Assembly: GCA_013350335.1 (NCBI GenBank)
Contig: CM023541.1
Coordinates: forward strand, 60,949,413 to 61,013,412
From: Chimonanthus salicifolius
Lineage: Eukaryota > Streptophyta > Magnoliopsida > Laurales > Calycanthaceae
Length of the DNA stretch: 64,000 nucleotides
Reading direction: 5' to 3'
The notes below the pieces were generated by a model. That model worked only from the letters and a program-made list of their open reading frames with translations. It was not told the origin of the DNA and searched no databases. A program made the position numbers and the translations under genes. Of this stretch, positions 11,746 through 25,751 are shown piece after piece. The stretch's first letter is position 1. Each line of letters starts with the position of its first letter.

Positions 11746-14700
11746 TGACAAGAGAAACTTGGTGGTTAATCAAATCTTCCTTCCTGTTGTTGGTCCACCA
11801 CCACCTAAGGGGGAAAAAAAGGCTGGATCCTGGATCAGGCGCAATAACAACAACTCAGGTTTGGTGGTCCACTGAATCTTTCCGGCCAGACGGCCTGGTT
11901 AGAGATGACGTGAGCTCAAAAATACTGCTCCTGGGTGTCGGCAGCCCACAGCAAATTCCAGCAAAATCTAAAAGCAGTGCTCTAGACCATCTAGACTCCG
12001 ATGATAAGATTGAAAGTTTTTTTTATGAAATTTTCAATTCACTTGTTTTGAAAATGATAAATAATTAAGTACACACGGGGGTGAGGGGGCCGATCTTACA
12101 CCGCCTAGACTCTCAAATAGAAAAGACCTCTACACACTTAAATTCCTTAATATACCAGTCATAAAGGACCTCTAAAATCTTACTCTGTCTAGAACCCTAA
12201 GATTTTAGAAGATCTTAGGACTGGCCCTGAATACACGTAAGATTCAAAATGGTCAAGAGCTCCAACAGTTCTTATTTTTACTCAAATATTTTTATCAGTT
12301 AATTTAGGAGTTATTTCACCCACATTCTTAGAGAAATTCAAATTATTATAAACATGAGGATATTGAAAACATATCTCATAGCTTATTATTAATTTGTAAA
12401 GATCCTATTCATTATATATTATCAATACAACCACATTCAATCTCCAATTCTAATTATTCTATCTTCTTAATTTCAAACTTTCCCTTCATTGAAGTTAAAA
12501 TTTCAACTAAAATAGATAATATCAACTTCTATTTGTCTTATATTCCCACTTCATTTTAAATTTTGGGCTTGATACGTGGACAATGACGGTACGAGCTCTA
12601 AAAGATTAATCTTATTGTACTTTAAGGATACTCTCTGTATTTAAAAAAAAAAAAAAATGGAACTCTATTTCTAGCTTAAGTCAGGCGTTATGTTTGTCAT
12701 TGCCGTGTTCACGCCCCATCTGCAGCGGTAAGTGGTGACTGGTGAGTGGCAGTTCCAATAGCGCATGTGAAGTTCTCAGCAACTTCACGGAATTGTCATT
12801 GTCTTTTTAGTAAAATTCAGTAACATGTCATGCTCAAAGTTTTAAAATTTGACATTTTTTAATGCATTAAACATTCCAGCATTCTAAGAATTTGATATTA
12901 ATTAAAACGATAGTTACCTAAAGTCCTAAACGATAGCATCTATGTATAAAAGATTTAAATGATTTATTATTTTATAAATATAGATGGGTACCTATATAGA
13001 TTCCTGTATGTTTTTTTCAAATTTGTAAAACTATTGAATTTATTATTGATAAATCAAATAAGAGAAATACGATGAATTTTATAAATTTTATGATTAAATC
13101 TTCTTATTTAATCTATTAATGATAGATTTAATAATTTTATAAAATTAAAAAAAAAGTGTTATATTAAAATTAATAAACAATTTAATTTTTTATAAGTAAA
13201 CGTACATACTTCAACTGCTTAGAGTCATCTTTGTTATAAAAATTAACAATACAGGATCATTCCTTTTGAATGATGTCCAAATTGAGTAAGTGACGACATC
13301 AATTTAAATAATATTTCTATATCGGTTGATGCACTTCATCCAAATTAATAATGCCAATGCAATTCTAATTTTTTTTATCTCTAAATCTTATTGGCATGCA
13401 GGTTTAATTCGTGACTCCATATAAAAAGGAATCAGTGTGAAATTCTTTATAAATGAACCCCACATACTTACTAAAAAAATCAACACACGTCATATTAATT
13501 GAGTTTTAATTCCATATAAAAATAGAAGTCGGACTTTACTGGCAAGATACTATTCAAAAATTCAAATTTTAATAAATATTTATCAAATTTTAGAAGGGAA
13601 AAATGTAAATATTATGAAATGTAAAATTTATTAACTTGGCCCAAAGTTGATATATAAAATTTTGACACAACAGTAATAAGGACTTTCTAAAAAAAAAACT
13701 GGGCTTGAAATGTGTTAAAATTGACAAGATATTGGCTAATTTTTTTTACCTATAGACCAAATATTTTAGATATTGTCAAATATTCAATCTCAAAAAATAA
13801 GAGATAATTATGGAAAAGTTTGATATATAATCTTTTATATGAGCACAGGCCTTGATTGTTTAGTTTTAGATTGTAATTGAAAGTTCGATTCTTAAATTTT
13901 AAAATCCAAGCTTTTGCTCATCCAATTTATTTATTTTTTATATTCCATTATTTTATATAAAGTATTTGTTAGTCATCCCTCTCTAGACAGACCTCAAAAT
14001 ATAGATCTAAAATAATCAAATATCAATCAATAGTTTATGAACTATGTAAGGGAAGTGATTACTACACCGTCACTTTTACCATGGTGTATAAAAAATGAGT
14101 GAAATATCTATTTTGCTTAACTTTTTTTCAATCCCCCTTCTTTCTCTTTTTCCCTTTATTTGGATAAAATGGGTATTTCATTCATTTTTTGTACATTAAG
14201 GATAAAAATGTTGTACACCAATCAATTCTCGTATGATAACAAGTTTTTCTGATTAGTATCAAAAGTTAAGGAATCTTTTGCAATTATGAAAAATATAGAA
14301 AATTTTGAAATAAATGTAAAAACCCATTGTTAGAGAGAAAAGACATTTTTCTCCTCCTACAATGCAAAACTTGTTAGAAGTACTGTATTGGATAATTGAA
14401 CAGTCTTGGCTAGAACAGTTTTACCTTAGTTAAAAAAAAATTTCTCAAATATTTTTAGAGTATGTGATCACTATTAGAAGGGCATGTATGATATTATTTC
14501 AGAAATTTAGATATAGAATTTTATCAAATGACAGATTTTTCTTGACCTGCCAAAAAATCACCATAGTCAGATTAATTAAATTATGTTTTTGAAAATCGTA
14601 AAAGCTCAAAAAAAAAAAAAAAAACCTAATCAAATTTTAAAGGACTTAAAAAATATGTCTTAATTGAATAAATTAAAGTAATTGTTGATAACTAATATAT

Positions 14701-14787
14701 TTAAAAACTACTTTCCAACAATATAACACTACTAAATTTAGTGCATCCCTTACTTAATTTTGCAACATAATAATACATAAGGCGTAA

Positions 14788-15004
14788 GGGGGTTATCCCA
14801 ATTGGTTTGAGAGCAAGATCTCTAGAGGGAGGTTTTGGGTTCAAATCATGGGAGCTCCAATGAAGGACCACTTCCCATGTGAATATGTATATAATAAGGT
14901 TCCATCGACTTACTCGGTGTGTACTGATAGGAGGTTTTCACACACCCCGAAAGACTAATCGGGTGCGACGCTTGGACACCTCCAGACCTAAACAAAAAAA
15001 TAAC
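14788..15004 (+). mobile_element. tRNA-derived SINE with 13-bp target duplication
   Basis: The element begins GGGGGTTATCCCAATTGG. It has a pol III A-box-like TGGTTTGAGAGC and B-box-like GGGTTCAAATC at the usual spacing, a unique body and an A-rich tail (AAACAAAAAAA). The 13-bp sequence ACATAAGGCGTAA is present immediately before (14775-14787) and after (15005-15017), so the insertion limits are exact. Confidence 0.93.
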
Positions 15005-15097
15005 ACATAAGGCGTAATCATTTCAGTTTAGTACCTATCTATATCTATATTAGGCGGACTCTATTTTAAGGATAATAAAAAATATCTTTTGATAGTT

Positions 15098-15262
15098 TTT
15101 TTTTTGAATTTACGTGTGGGAAACCGTGGGATACCTAGCGTAAAACCCCCACGGGTAGACCCCTATCCCTAAGGCACACCAAGGTTAGGCCATGGGGGCT
15201 CGAACTCGTGACCTCCCAGTTCCGAAAGCAAGAGATAATCAGCTGAACTACACCCACGTGGG
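15098..15262 (-). mobile_element. tRNA-derived SINE, second family, with 15-bp target duplication
   Basis: Read on the minus strand it has GTGGGTGTAGTTCAGCTG (A-box region), GAGTTCGAGCCCCC (B box), a conserved GTGGGGGTTTTACGC block and a 3' A tail. The 15-bp TATCTTTTGATAGTT flanks it at 15083-15097 and 15263-15277. The same family is found at 63076-63245 and as a fragment at 29886-29970. It sits only 93 bp from the SINE at 14788-15004. Confidence 0.93.
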
Positions 15263-17420
15263 TATCTTTTGATAGTTGAAACAGCTGTTTAGGTTGTTTT
15301 ATGAACAATGCACACTCGTATTGACCTCTACTGACCTTAAATGTTTAGGTCTAAGTGGATATTGCATACAATTCTCATGTTCCATTATAATTTTATGAAT
15401 ATGTTGAAAAAAATATAAAAAACCACACAGACATGATTCCAAATTATGCAAGACATATACATTTAATTCCATAAATCTCTACCAATGATTCCATTAATTT
15501 TTTCCCAAAGAAAAATCTAAAAATGGAAACTACTCAAGAGTCAAAATTAAAAAAAATGATAAAAATAATTTAAAATGAATAATTCAAATGAAATATATGG
15601 TTGGAATGGATGATACATACCACATTTGAAGAATATACCTTCCCAATGTCATACCCAAACCACATTTAAAGTAAAAATGATAAAATAAGCCTTTTTTCTA
15701 AAAAAAAATAAAATAGAAAGATATTGAATTTTGACCCATAACCATTGTTATCATCTTCAATCCCTTGTTGGCCGACTTTGGATGAGATGTTGATGGACAC
15801 GTTGAAAATACCCATATTTAGTAATTTTTACACAAATTCCATCGCCGTTGTCTAAAGTGGACGCCATGTCGAGTTCACATGGTGGTATTCAATGTGCATT
15901 AAATAATTCTTCCTTCCCCATATATATTTAAAATGTTAATTAATATTTTATGAATTAAAGTATTTTTTTCTTTAAAACTGTACATTACATGGGTTGGTTC
16001 GAAATAGATTTTAGAGGTGAAACTTTAACCCGACCCAAGAAATCAATAGGTTTGGATTAGATTTTTGTATATCTCGAATTTGATTAGATTGGAAAAAAAT
16101 AAATTGCATGAAATTTGGATCGGATTGTGTTGAGAAATTTAAAAGTAACTCGATCTAACCCAATTCAAGTCAAGTGCACCAAGTTATAAAACAACACTTA
16201 AATTGAATCGAATCAGAAATTCAGTTCGAATCGAGGTGAGGAATTCTAATCGAGTCATGTCATCATCAATAATTTTTAACATGGATTTATTGAAACTCGA
16301 TTCAACGCGACCTGAGTTTCAACCCTATAAATTTGAATGGAATTTCTGCCAAAGCATAAGCAGCAACTGGAAAGGACAAAATCAGCTATTTTTTAATTGA
16401 TATAAACTATAAGCATGAAGCTGGCAATTACAAGTTTAACTTGAAAAGTTGGAAGCATCAGTCCAAAGTATCACCTTCACCTCACTCTCTCATTTCTTTT
16501 ATCCCTTTTTAAGTGAAAAAAAGCATAATGTGGGGCTGACTGAGTATTAAGTATAGAGATCTTCATTATATATTTTAATCTTTTAAATTTAAATTCTATA
16601 ACAAATAATTTCCACCTAATTAAGTTATTTATAGTTTTGGTTTATTTAATATAAGTCGACATTTCTTTTCTGTTTTCTAACACATGTCAAAAATTAAATG
16701 ATATAAAGTGAAAGGAAATGACCTTTATAGATGGAAGTTATTCGTGCACCCATAATGTGAAAGGAGTCCCTTTATAACTTTTTTTTCAATAGTCTACATT
16801 TCTTAAAGTTATTTCCTAAGATAGGGAATGATGATGTTACTATGGTCTATTTTATCATTTTATCTTGATTTTATCTAAAGAATGAAGGAAGTGCATCGGT
16901 AAAATGGAAAAAAAATAAAAAAAGACTACGGTGACATCACTCTATTATTTTATTAAAAAATGCTTTGATTCAAAAATCACTTCTCTTTATTTATTCAAAT
17001 AATGAGTACATTAATCATCTTCTAATATAAAGTTAATCTCATTTAAACATAATTCTCTATTTATCCATCACTCTTATAAAATAAATAAGTAATACCCAAC
17101 TATTGAAATAATACATTGGAGAGAAGGAATAATCTTACATTATCATTCTAGTGATATAGAAAACTTTAAATTGCATGAGATATATGAGTTTCACATCTTT
17201 AAAAAGCTAAATCATTCAATTAATATTATTTTTATGCACCTTATATTCTAATAAAAATCATTTAAATTAGTGAATAACACCGCATCTATTGACCAGAGAG
17301 TGTACGGGCGGAGTGATCATGCTTGTCACTTCAATGTCACCATTACTCATTAAGCACAGAAATTCAGTGCACTGTGCACTTGTGACAGACCAAACCAAAA
17401 CCCTCGGATTAGAATCCTTA

Positions 17421-17722
17421 TAGGCATTCTCACATTGGTAATATTAAGATATTTTTAAATTTTTATTAAAAAATTAATAAGAAAAGCTCGTAAAAAGTAT
17501 AATATTTAAAAATAGAATAAATAATAATAATAATAATAATGAATTTACTAAAAAAAATATTGAGATATTATCACAATATTATCATTTATCACGTTTTTAA
17601 TGTGAATTTATCAAAAATTCATTGTAATACTGATAAAAATACAATTTAATACAGTAGTTATATTTTATTGATAAAAAAATAATAAATTTAAAAATACTAT
17701 TAATATTTGTGACAATGCGTAT
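17421..17722 (+). repeat. CpG-decayed copy of a dispersed repeat
   Basis: It aligns with 25752-26112 over most of its length: GGTAATATTAAGATATTTTT against GGTAATATCGGGATATTTTT, and GATATTATCACAATATTATC against GATATTATCGCGGTATTACC. Both end in GATATTTGTGAC-like or AATATTTGTGAC sequence. Differences concentrate at CG dinucleotides, which have become TG, CA or TA. No coding potential. Confidence 0.75.
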
Positions 17723-19141
17723 ACAAGCATCGGACAATTCTGACGAGGTCACCTGCAAAAGTCCCGTGATCCTTGTATTTGAGCCCCACTTTTGGTGTGT
17801 CCCAGATGCTATGTGGGTCCCGCTATAAAAATGTCTTAGCTCGGCAGTATATTCCTTCCTGCCTATTTATTGCCAAGAAGAAAAATGGAAAAAATTAAAA
17901 AAGGAAAACGTCGACCTTCCATGCCGACCTAATATTCTTGGAAAGTCTTGCCCATTTCCTTCTGCAACGAATATGGAGAGCGACGGCCAAACGATTTTTT
18001 GATAATATTAAACTTTGTTGATTTGTTTTAAAATAAGTAAAAATAATTAAAATGATGAAGGAAAATGACACAACCTTTTTATTCAAACTAATTTGACCAA
18101 ACATCTCACCTTACAACGTGGGTTAGCGACTGAAAAGGGGGGAAAAAGTAGAATTATTTGATTCAATTAATTAAGTAAAAAAATAATTAGATTAATTCTT
18201 ATTATTTTTATGATTTATACTTATATAGGATTGAAATCTTAGGCTAATATGACACGTGTGAGTGTATTGGTCGATATGGTTTCATGAGGGTTTATATCAG
18301 TTAAAATTCTTTTTATTTTTAAAAGTATGAAAATATTCCAAAAAAAAAAGAAAATTTAATATTTTGTAGCATATCAGTATGTAAAGATTGAAAATTTTAA
18401 TTTACTTAAAGTATATAAAAATTACTAAAATGTCAAGAAAGAGAAATATCTGGCATGTATTGACTATACCAAATTGATATCTTTATTAATTAAATTTCAA
18501 AAAACCTCAAATTAGAAAAATTTAGAAAAATTAAAATATTTTGAAAATAGAAAAACAATAAATCACACCTCTATGGCTCTATTAAACTCTAAAAATCTCG
18601 AAGGTTACTATAAATTTAAACTTAAAAACTTAGAACATTCTAAAGTTGGTCTATAGTCCACAATATGAATCGACCATTGTTTTCAAATTAGAGTATCAAA
18701 ATTAGGACTTTAGCTAATTATTGGATAGCAACTAAGACGCTCATTGGATCAATCAAGTGGGTCACATCAAATTATTGAAGTACTTTGATATCTTTGACCA
18801 TATCTTGGTTGGTTACTGAATTGGTCCACCAAGTGGCTTTACAAGTTTGTTGAAATTTATGTGATACATTTTATAAATTTATATAGACTTATTAATCAAG
18901 TATAATGGTTACTAATAGGATATATAATTACTAAATATAAAATAAAGCCACTGTAAAATTCTAATTCATCACTTCATAATTATTCTAAGAGAGACTATAG
19001 AAGTCTTTGAGGATGAAAGATTCAATGTAACGAGACTTTTTAAAAAATGAACGCGATTAGTGGCGGTTTTGTAATTTTCTATATTATTAAGTGCATCAGT
19101 GTAATAAAAAGTCGTCGACTCGTCGGGCCGGGTCTTACTCC

Positions 19142-19148
19142 TATAAAA
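19142..19148 (+). promoter_or_regulatory. Probable TATA box of the JAR1-like gene
   Basis: TATAAAA lies 470 bp upstream of the start codon and is followed by a CT-rich stretch typical of a plant 5' leader. The leader inferred from it contains short upstream reading frames, one starting at 19452 (about 21 codons). Confidence 0.55.
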
Positions 19149-19612
19149 CAGCTTCCTGCGAAGAGATTCATCCAGCAACCGAAACTTGCTCGATAGCTCG
19201 CTCTCTCTGCAAATAAAAATCTTTCTTTTTCCTTCTCCGACGAAGCAGAAGACTGCGAGAGACGCTCTCTGGTCTGTTTCTTCTCTTCCTTTTCAGTCAG
19301 ATCTTTTTTCTGGGTCAGAGGATTCTTAGCAAATCATCCGAAGCAGTTCCCTTCTTTTACTCGTTCTTGTTTCCTCAGTTTCCCCTTTTTGCGCATTTGA
19401 CTTTAACGTTTAATCCTTCTTGCTTCTCCGCTTTTCGCTTTTCCCAGTGTCATGTTACTCCTTCCGTCCTCTTCGGTTTCTCATGTTCTTTTCTTTCTTC
19501 TTCTACTTTATGCTTGATTTTTGAAAGTTTGGAAGTCGGTACTTACTCAGCTGCAATTTTTCAGTTGCAGAGTTATACAAGATTCTAGAAGGTTCTAAGA
19601 GAGTGGTGGAGG

Positions 19613-22600
19613 ATGTTGGAGAAGATGACAGAATTCAAGTCTCAGAGAGTGATAGATGAATTCGAAGCGGTGACGAAGGATACAGAGACAGTTCAGGTGG
19701 AGACCCTTCGGAAGATTCTGGAAGAAAATGGGCGCGCAGAGTACTTGCAGGAGCTCGGCCTTGGCGGGAGAACAGACACCAAGAGCTTCAAGTCTTGCGT
19801 TCCACTCGCTACTCACAAAGATTTGGAGCCTTACATTCAGCGAATTGCCGATGGGGACGATTCTTCGATCCTAACCGGAGTGCCCATAAGAACAATTTCA
19901 CTGAGGTGTTGTGTTTTGAGCACTCTCTTGTATTTTTTCCTCTGTTTGTGTGTTGTTTGGGTTTATCTGATGACGCTGAGTTCGCCTGTTCTTGCAGTTC
20001 TGGGACCACTCAAGGGAAGCCCAAATTTGTTCCCTTCAATGAAGAATTGGTGCAGAACACAATGCAGGTTTATCGCACATCATTCGCTTTCAGGAACGGG
20101 TAATGAATTCTTATAATTCACTGTGTTCTTTTTTATCTTTATGTCATTTTTTTTTTATTCCACTCGGATATGTGGAAGATTTGAGTTGAATTTTTCAAGT
20201 TTTGTGCATATCTTACTTCTGAACTGATGTATGTACTTCAATCAGCTATTGGAATGTATCAATTATCACATGATCTATCAATTTAAGGCCTATTCCTTGT
20301 CACTGACCTCGAATACAATTCCTAGCGTGTTATCGAATCAAACAAGGGGTTTGGTTTTTCAATCTGATAATAATAAATGTCACCTTGTTTGTGTTTCTGA
20401 TTTTGTTTCTCAATTATGTGGGCAGAGAATACCCTATTGGGAACGGAAAGGCACTGCAATTCATCTTTGGCAGCAAACAATTCAAAACAAAAGGCGGCCT
20501 CATGGCCAGCACTGCCACCACAAATGTGTTCCGGAGCGAACAATTCAACAACACAATGAAGGACATCCAATCCCAATGTTGCAGCCCCAATGAAGTCATA
20601 TTTGGCCCCGATTTCCGTCAGTCCTTATACTGCCACCTCTTATGCGGTCTTATCTACCGGGAAGAAGTGCAGTTCATATCATCCACCTTTGCCCACACCA
20701 TCGTCCGCGCGTTCCAAGCATTTGAGCAAGTGTGGGAAGAACTGTGTACTGATATAAGAGAAGGGGTCCTCTCAAGCATAGTTTCACACCCATCCATCCG
20801 CTCTGCCGTTTCTAAACTTCTCAAGCCCAACCCGGAATTGGCAGATGCTATATATAAGAAATGCTTGGGGTTGAGTAACTGGTATGGTGTGATCCCAGAA
20901 CTTTGGCCCAACGCCAAGTACGTCTACGGCATCATGACAGGGTCAATGGAACCATATCTGAAGAAATTGAGACACTATGCGGGTAACTTGCCATTGCTGA
21001 GTGCTGATTATGGTTCTTCTGAAGGATGGATTGCTGTGAATGTCAATCCAAAGTTGCCTCCTGAGCAGGTGACTTTCGTTGTGCTTCCCGATATTGGATA
21101 CTTTGAATTTATCCCCCTTAGGGAAAGAATTGAGGAGCAGGCGTATGAGAGGACTGCATCTACCATGCACTATATGGAATCAGAGCCCGTGGGGCTGGCA
21201 GAAGTGAAGGTCGGTGAAGAGTATGAAATCATTGTCACCAACTTTGCAGGTTTGCCCTCTCTCTTGTTTGTTTATACTTGAATTTACTATTACTTGATTG
21301 TGATTATAGTATCATTCCAATGATAACAAGTTCTACACAAATCACTATTTGGGACTGTGTTCCAAGAGACACTGAATGCTAAATTGCAATAGAAATTACC
21401 ACTAGAAAAAGTAGAGACAAGAGAAACAAAATCAATAGATATGGATAGGTTCCCAAACTTTCTAAGGCAGAGATTTCATTCACTTCATCTTCCCTGCGCC
21501 TAAACTTTGTCTTTTGGTCCTTGTGGAATGGATGCTCAACAGATATGTGAGCCTTTTGTACTTTTCAGAAAAGGCGTTTCTTTGCCGTCTTCACCTCTCT
21601 GTGTCTCTCTCTCTGTCCAAAGCAGAAAGTTTGTGCTCACCTCTGGCATAAAATAATTGAAAGATGTCATTATTGTTCCGTGCTTGTGTCTTATCAATCT
21701 TATCCTGTCATCGCCCTTGCTAATTTGTTAGACATCCTAGAATGAAAAATCCTTTTTTTAATGCCCTCTTCACATGACTAGCATGAGAGCCTTTCTTCCT
21801 TTGTTTTTCTAATTCTGTTGACTTGGTAGGTGAGTGTGGTGTCTGAATCAGGATCAACAGTTCTGGCTACAATAAGAAATTCCGTTTGTAGCTAGTGGGA
21901 AGGTGCCAAAGCATCTTTGAAGGGTTGCTTGGGTGACGATTTTTTTACTTGGAAAACAACCCCCCACCTCCCCCTCAGAAAGAAAAAGAAAAAAAAGAGA
22001 TGATCATTTCAAGAGAGATTTGTCACCTTCCTATTGACTGCAATAGGAAAGTCCTGCACCATATTGATTCTGATTCAGCTGGTTGAGTAAATACATCCTT
22101 GGAGCTTTGAATTTTAGAAATTGGACCAGTTTTATGTATGCAAGAATCAGACAAACAGAATATAATCGAAGGAAGATAAAATGTTTCTGTTTCTATCAAT
22201 GAATACAATATGCAGAGAACTGTTCCTTGTATTAAAGAATGTACTAAAATATTGCTGAGTTTCATGAAACAAGTAACTGCCCTTTGACTTCCGTGAATTA
22301 CTCAAATCTATATAGTTTATATACTCTACAGGACTTGAATCTTGAGGCTAATGAAGGGTTTGAGAAAGGCATACATCTTTTGAATGATATGACATGATTC
22401 ATATAATAATATCCTTGCTGTATTATCATTAGTTTAATATCTTATAGAGTTTCTTTCTGATTCTGTTTTTAGTCTCGGGTGCGGACCACCCGAGGATGAG
22501 TCTCAATGTTCATTGAAATACAATATGAACTTTTCTATATCTTTTGTTTACACTGTTTACAGTTGATTCCGCGGGGCTTTTCAGTCAATACAGAGACATT

Positions 22601-24458
22601 TACTCTACCAAGCATAACAAGTTGGTAATTTTTATTGTCTGGTCTGGTAATCAAAACCAGGAAATAATGAACTGAACTTCAAACAGAGTAGAATATAGAA
22701 TGGATTAGGTGGCACACTGTCATAAAGTCCTGCATCATTGGATCGAAACGACATGGATTTGTCCACTTTCTGTTGTTTTGTGTTATTTTATCAAGTTGTT
22801 GAAAAGGAGTAGAAACCATATAAAACAGTGTTAGGTTTGGAGCTGATTTTACCATAAATATTATATGCGTAGCAAGAAGCTGAGTATTGTTATTTTATAG
22901 AGACGGATGGCAGGTTCTGTTTTTAAACTCTTCTCTAACTCATCTTAGGAGCTGTCTGAGCTGATGGAGAATCTTTTATTCAGATTTCTAGATTAGTGAG
23001 CTCTGTTCAAGTCTCCTAATTGTGAGTACTTCATGTGCATTTTGCATCTATTCATAACTAAATACATGTTTGCAAGAAGTTCAGTCCTTGACACATAATA
23101 GTTCTGGTTCAGTTATGGTGAGATCAGTGCATTACACACTTCAAGCCTCCTATTACGAGTCATGCCAAATTGTTGTGAGAGTGAGGTGGCAAACACACAC
23201 ACTTTCTATCTTTATATGTGTATGTGTGCGTGTGCCTTTTTTATGTTGTTGTGACTCAAGTACCGTGACTTCGATGTATTAAAAAATAGTAATTTTAACT
23301 GATGTCTTTTTCTTTGAAAATTATGGTAATTGGGGTTAGAGAACCTTTTTGAATGGAACTATCTATTTAGAGCATTGTCCTGAAATATTTCTCCTTAGCT
23401 TCACTGGGTTACTAGTGTTAAGTCTGCTATAGATGCCATGAGAGGATGGCTAAGAATTTTTTTAGTTTAAAAATATATATAGGAAGGAAAGTGAATTGGA
23501 ATTTAATTGTAGTGAATGGTTTACATAAATTGCCTACTAATAGCTCTTGTTCTGTTTTTTCCTCTGATGCTTGCTTGTTTTATAAGAAAATCAAACAAAA
23601 TGTGAAGTAGTTCATTTCAAATTCTTTTCATTTAAAGTTTCATTTCCAACTCATTCATATTGCAATTTCAAATGAGTGGCTAGTCAGTTACATTTATATA
23701 TATTCCGGTAGGTAACATTATTTGATTACCCAGATACAGTCCATTGCATATTGCTGCAATTTGCAGTGATTCACAAAATGTTTGGAAACCAAACAAATAT
23801 CAAGCTTTTACTCTTCTTTTTTTTTTTCTCTTCTTTTAAACTTTGAATCTTGCAACATACACTATTTTGCTGAACAAGAAATTCAAATAGATCTCTCAGA
23901 GGTTTTGCGATTGCAGGTTTATACAGGTATAGATTGGGAGATGTTGTGAAGGTAATGGGCTTCCACAATTCTTCTCCGAAGCTGCAATTTGTGTGCCGGA
24001 GGAGTCTGTTACTAAACATCAACATAGACAAGAACACCGAGAAAGACTTACAATTAGCAGTGGAAGCTGCATCCAAGCTGTTAATGGGAGAGAAGCTCGA
24101 AGTTATCGACTTCACGAGCCATGTAGAGTTATCTAAAGACCCAGGTCATTACGTAATCTTCTGGGAGCTGAGTGCTGAGGCTAGTGAAGATGTCTTGATG
24201 GACTGCACCAATTGCTTGGATCTTTCCTTCGTCGATGCAGGATATGTCAGTTCTAGGAAGGTGAATGCAATTGGAGCTCTTGAGCTGCGGATCGTTCGAA
24301 GGGGATCCTTCCAGAAGATTCTAGATCATTATCTGGGCCTTGGAGGTGCAGTCAGCCAGTTCAAGACACCTCGCTGCATTGGCAATTCAAACAAAATGGT
24401 GTTGCAGATCCTTTGCAACAATGTTGTTAAGAGCTATTTCAGTACTGGATATCAATGA
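19613..24458 (+). CDS. JAR1: GH3 acyl-acid-amido synthetase, JAR1 clade (jasmonoyl-isoleucine synthetase)
   Basis: Exons are 19613-19905, 19998-20099, 20426-21249 and 23917-24458; all introns are GT..AG, and the joined frame is 586 codons plus TGA, close to the ~575 of Arabidopsis JAR1. GH3 enzymes adenylate a carboxylic hormone with ATP and then join it to an amino acid; JAR1 makes jasmonoyl-isoleucine, the ligand of the COI1-JAZ receptor. Visible ANL-fold motifs are [11 protein letters not shown] (residues 98-108), YGSSEGW (327-333) and [11 protein letters not shown] (409-419). The N terminus [15 protein letters not shown], the block [20 protein letters not shown] and the C terminus SYFSTGYQ are JAR1-like rather than auxin-GH3-like. 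The exon 2/3 junction gives FRNGEYP where I remember FRNR-type sequence. Intron 3 is 2.7 kb and holds nothing recognisable. The alternative is the sister group GH3.10; substrate cannot be proven from sequence. Confidence 0.93.
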
Positions 24459-25299
24459 AAAATAAATCATGGCTTTGTTTCCCTATGGTTTTGGGTATAA
24501 ATAAGATTTTATATTCCTGAGAGCACTTCTTGTAGATCCTAGCATGATATTACCACTGGCATACATTTCTACCCGTGTGGTCGATCTTGATCTTTGATCA
24601 GATTCGCATCCAATTAGACAATCCATCTGATCAATGTGGATTGAATTATTTCTCCTTTTAAATGTTAAAATATTTGCCCCATTCAAGTCATTTCACCACG
24701 TTAAAAAAGAAGAACTGTGTGAAATAAGTGAATTTATCAAGTTGGGGTATTGACATATCAAAGGATAGGTTAGTAATGTACCCAAATTTATAAAAAAGAA
24801 CAATCTCTCTATATTTGAATCTTCTTCCTCTACCAAAAGCAAAGAACTTTGAAGAGCATTGGATTATATATATCACAATTCCAACAAATTTCTGCTGTTA
24901 CATGTCGTGTTGGCTTAATCCCTAGACTGAAAAATATTGGCAGAAATTTTGGATTTTTGCCAGCATCTGAAGCTCATATCATAGGTGACCGTTGGATGGT
25001 CTATCAAATTTTGGTTAAATCCCAAAATTTGGGCCCTTACTGGGCTGAAAATTTTGGTCCTTTTTGGGTGCAGATTTTTTAAAAGATTTTCAGGAAAAAC
25101 TTTTCACTGATCAATAAATTCAGCTGAAATTCTAGGTATATAATTTTTGGGGTAATGTCCGTAAAAACTAAATATTTTGTGATATTTACATATCTTTCCC
25201 CTGAAATCTGACAAATTTCCACTGGTACTTAAAACTCAGGTCATACCAGACCTGGATATTTGGACCTAAATTTGCTCTTAGGCCAGGGGTATAAATTTC

Positions 25300-25640
25300 A
25301 GCGTGCATATCTGCCGAGATATCTCGGCCGATATGCATAGTATCGGCCAGAGAAAAAGAAATCAGCCGAGATCTCGGCCGAATATCGGTTGCAAGCCCGG
25401 TCGATATCTCGGCTGATATTCATCCGATACGGGCGAATTTCGGCCTAGATATTGGTCGATTTTTGAAATATCCGCTGATATTTATATTTTTTATTTTTTT
25501 TAAAAACAATATTTTTTATTATTTTAAATGATTTTTTCAAAAAAAAAAAGTCACCGAGATTTTCGAAAAAAAGAATTTTTAAGAGAGAGAAAAAAATTCG
25601 GCCGAGATCTCGGACGATACGGAATCTCGGCCAAAAATTA
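25300..25640. repeat. CTCGGCCGATAT-rich dispersed repeat
   Basis: Dense short inverted motifs (ATCTCGGCCGATAT, GAGATCTCGGCCGA, CTCGGCTGATATTCATCCGA) flank an A/T-rich centre. It is related to 5830-6130 and 51751-51852 and is the copy that best retains its CG dinucleotides, so probably the youngest. Ends are uncertain. Confidence 0.6.
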
Positions 25641-25751
25641 AGTGGAGCCGAATTTTCGACCGCTGTCTTGGGCTAAACTTTGTTGACTGTATTCTAGGTT
25701 AAGCCCAAACCATTAGGTTGGGTTGGCCACAGTCAGGAAAGTAAGGCCAAG

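Larger units (their letters stand above)
3837..19612. other. 15.8-kb AT-rich intergenic region between ADNT1-like and JAR1
   Basis: The two genes are divergent, so promoters for both lie at the ends of this stretch. No open reading frame here resembles a known protein; the longest (11664-12068, 134 codons) is unrecognised and overlaps a tandem repeat. Contents that can be supported are a palindromic GATATCGG-rich repeat (about 5830-6130), a Stowaway-like MITE (8865-9054), a 25-bp tandem repeat (11669-11745), two SINEs (14788-15004, 15098-15262) and a decayed repeat (17421-17722). Minor items are a 19-bp direct repeat (7485-7503 and 7535-7553), a repeated CAGCTGTGGTGGTCTAA block near 9850-9900 and a TAA run at 17521-17541. 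The remainder shows nothing I can name. Confidence 0.7.

Noticed and set aside
11664..12068. 134-codon open frame in the 15.8-kb intergenic region
   Set aside because: It starts inside a 25-bp tandem repeat, has no recognisable motif and no splice or promoter context; most likely chance.
14788..15262. A- and B-box promoter words suggesting tRNA genes
   Set aside because: They belong to SINEs with A tails and target duplications; no cloverleaf with paired acceptor stem can be built.
21250..23916. Search for a nested gene in the 2.7-kb third intron of JAR1
   Set aside because: Only short frames, a GT-rich run near 23215-23235 and AT-rich sequence; nothing to support a gene.
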